DNA from: Verrucomicrobiaceae bacterium
GTDB lineage: Bacteria; Verrucomicrobiota; Verrucomicrobiia; Verrucomicrobiales; Verrucomicrobiaceae
Direction: 5' to 3'
Length of the DNA: 5,837 nt
Assembly (NCBI GenBank): GCA_021151605.1
Contig: JAGKWZ010000355.1
Location: 1-5,837, forward strand
Made by a program: the position numbers and the translations under genes. The number at the start of each line of letters is the position of its first letter. Position 1 is the stretch's first letter. Under the pieces are notes generated by a model. It saw nothing but the letters and a program-made list of their open reading frames with translations. It did no database searches and was not told where the DNA came from. Positions 5,036 to 5,837 of the stretch are shown one piece after another.

Positions 5036-5837
5036 ATGAAGACACCCCTTCTCCTCCGCATCGGGGCCACGACATTGTTCTTGGCCGTTTCGTCGTCTCT
5101 TTGGGCCGCTGGTGAGGCGGAGTGGAAAAAAGTCGAGGAGGTGATCATGGGCATCAAGCAACCGAAGGAGAGGCCCAAATCACGAGAAGAAGCCATGGCC
5201 TTTATGAAAACCAGCTTCGGCACCTACGATGAAGCCTACGCCGCCGCCATCAAAGCCTCCCCAAAGAGCCCGGTCCGCTGGTCCGCCGCCATCTTCAATG
5301 CCCAGGCCGAAAGAGTGCGCGAACTCGTGGGCGTCCCGCCTGTGAAAAACGTCACCGCCGAGCTTGAGGAACTCGTCAAAGCCGACGACGCCAGCAGCGA
5401 AGACAAGGCAGCCGCTGAAAAAGTGCTCAAAAGCCTCAAGGCCACCGCAGAACTCAAATCCAAACCGCTCGAGATGAAGTTCACCGCCGTCGATGGTCGT
5501 GAAGTCGATCTGGCGAAGATGCGCGGCAAAGTCGTCCTCATCGACTTCTGGGCCACCTGGTGCGGTCCCTGTGTCGCAGAGCTGCCCAACGTGCTGAAAG
5601 CCTACAAAGAGCTGCACCCAAAGGGCTTCGAGATCGTCGGTATCTCGCTCGATTCCGACAAACAGAAGCTCGAAGCCTTCGTGAAAGAGAACGGCATGGA
5701 GTGGCCGCAGTTCTTCGATGGCAAAGGCTGGAAAAATGAGATCTCCACCACCTACGACATTCAATCGATCCCAGCCATGTGGCTGGTCGATCAAAAAGGC
5801 ATGGTGGTGGACACCTCCGCCCGGGGCGGGCTGGAGG
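5036..5837 (+). CDS. Secreted thioredoxin-like protein of the TlpA/ResA type (partial, runs off right edge)
   Basis: Starts at ATG 5036 and remains open for 267 codons to the edge. MKTPLLLRIGATTLFLAVSS opens a signal peptide, with cleavage likely after Ala24 or Ala25. Residues about 27-140 form a charged, helical Ala/Lys/Glu-rich extension with no recognised family. The thioredoxin fold begins near residue 145 (FTAVDGREVDLAKMRGK). It contains KVVLIDFWATWCGPC with the redox-active CGPC at 176-179, GFEIVGISLDSD, and the cis-proline at Pro246 in SIPAMWLVD. Family members transfer electrons or reduce disulfides in the periplasm, for example in cytochrome c maturation. The active-site pair and cis-Pro are intact, so activity is expected. 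The usual C-terminal strand and helix are only partly present because of the window edge. A GTAGG about 9 nt before the ATG is a weak ribosome site. The 72-nt gap with hairpin suggests it may be transcribed separately from the SGNH-like gene. Confidence 0.92.
   Translation, partial: MKTPLLLRIGATTLFLAVSSSLWAAGEAEWKKVEEVIMGIKQPKERPKSREEAMAFMKTSFGTYDEAYAAAIKASPKSPVRWSAAIFNAQAERVRELVGVPPVKNVTAELEELVKADDASSEDKAAAEKVLKSLKATAELKSKPLEMKFTAVDGREVDLAKMRGKVVLIDFWATWCGPCVAELPNVLKAYKELHPKGFEIVGISLDSDKQKLEAFVKENGMEWPQFFDGKGWKNEISTTYDIQSIPAMWLVDQKGMVVDTSARGGLE

Noticed and set aside
5180..5794. 204-codon minus-strand open frame antisense to the thioredoxin gene
   Set aside because: The plus strand carries WCGPC and cis-Pro of the thioredoxin fold; the antisense translation is a low-complexity Phe/Gly/Glu shadow.
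1..5837. CRISPR array, insertion sequence ends, att sites or rRNA/tRNA genes
   Set aside because: No regularly spaced repeats, transposase frames, long terminal inverted repeats or RNA gene structures were seen on either strand.

Overview
This window looks like chromosomal DNA from a high-GC bacterium of the Planctomycetota-Verrucomicrobiota group, more likely Verrucomicrobiota. I infer this from the gene families: a MoxR/vWA accessory cluster of the kind common in these phyla, a secreted SGNH-like protein with a characteristic C-terminal signature, and a secreted TlpA-type thioredoxin with a long N-terminal extension. Weak or absent Shine-Dalgarno sequences fit as well. No database search was possible, so this rests on recalled family patterns.

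Left part (1-3479, minus strand): a compact four-gene operon read right to left. It runs: a 223-aa helical protein of unknown fold (3479-2808), a MoxR/RavA-type AAA+ ATPase (2811-1684, 4-nt ATGA overlap), a 234-aa protein (1641-937), and the N-terminal 309 residues of a long protein that leaves the window at position 1 (927-1). This arrangement matches what I recall of the 'MoxR-vWA-beta-propeller ternary systems', predicted by comparative genomics to be NTP-dependent conflict or quality-control systems. The small flanking proteins correspond to the poorly characterised 'bpX' families. The vWA domain and any beta-propeller would lie left of the window and are not seen here. The expected logic is that the MoxR ATPase remodels or loads a target together with the vWA (metal-binding adhesion fold) protein, while the bpX proteins act as adaptors or sensors. 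The biochemical function is unknown.

Middle (3480-4000): about 520 bp with no convincing gene. It holds the 5' side of the minus operon, a terminator-like hairpin (3690-3713), a possible decayed or very short ORF with a PIN-like N-terminal motif (3858-4004), and a weak candidate promoter for the next gene.

Right part (4001-5837, plus strand): a 320-aa exported SGNH-hydrolase-fold protein whose usual catalytic Ser and Asp positions are substituted, then a 72-nt gap containing a strong hairpin. Last is an exported thioredoxin-like (TlpA/ResA type) protein with an intact WCGPC motif, cut by the right edge. These two genes show a different codon style from the operon (heavy use of AAA, GCC, CTC and AAG) and probably belong to ordinary periplasmic physiology, not to the MoxR system.
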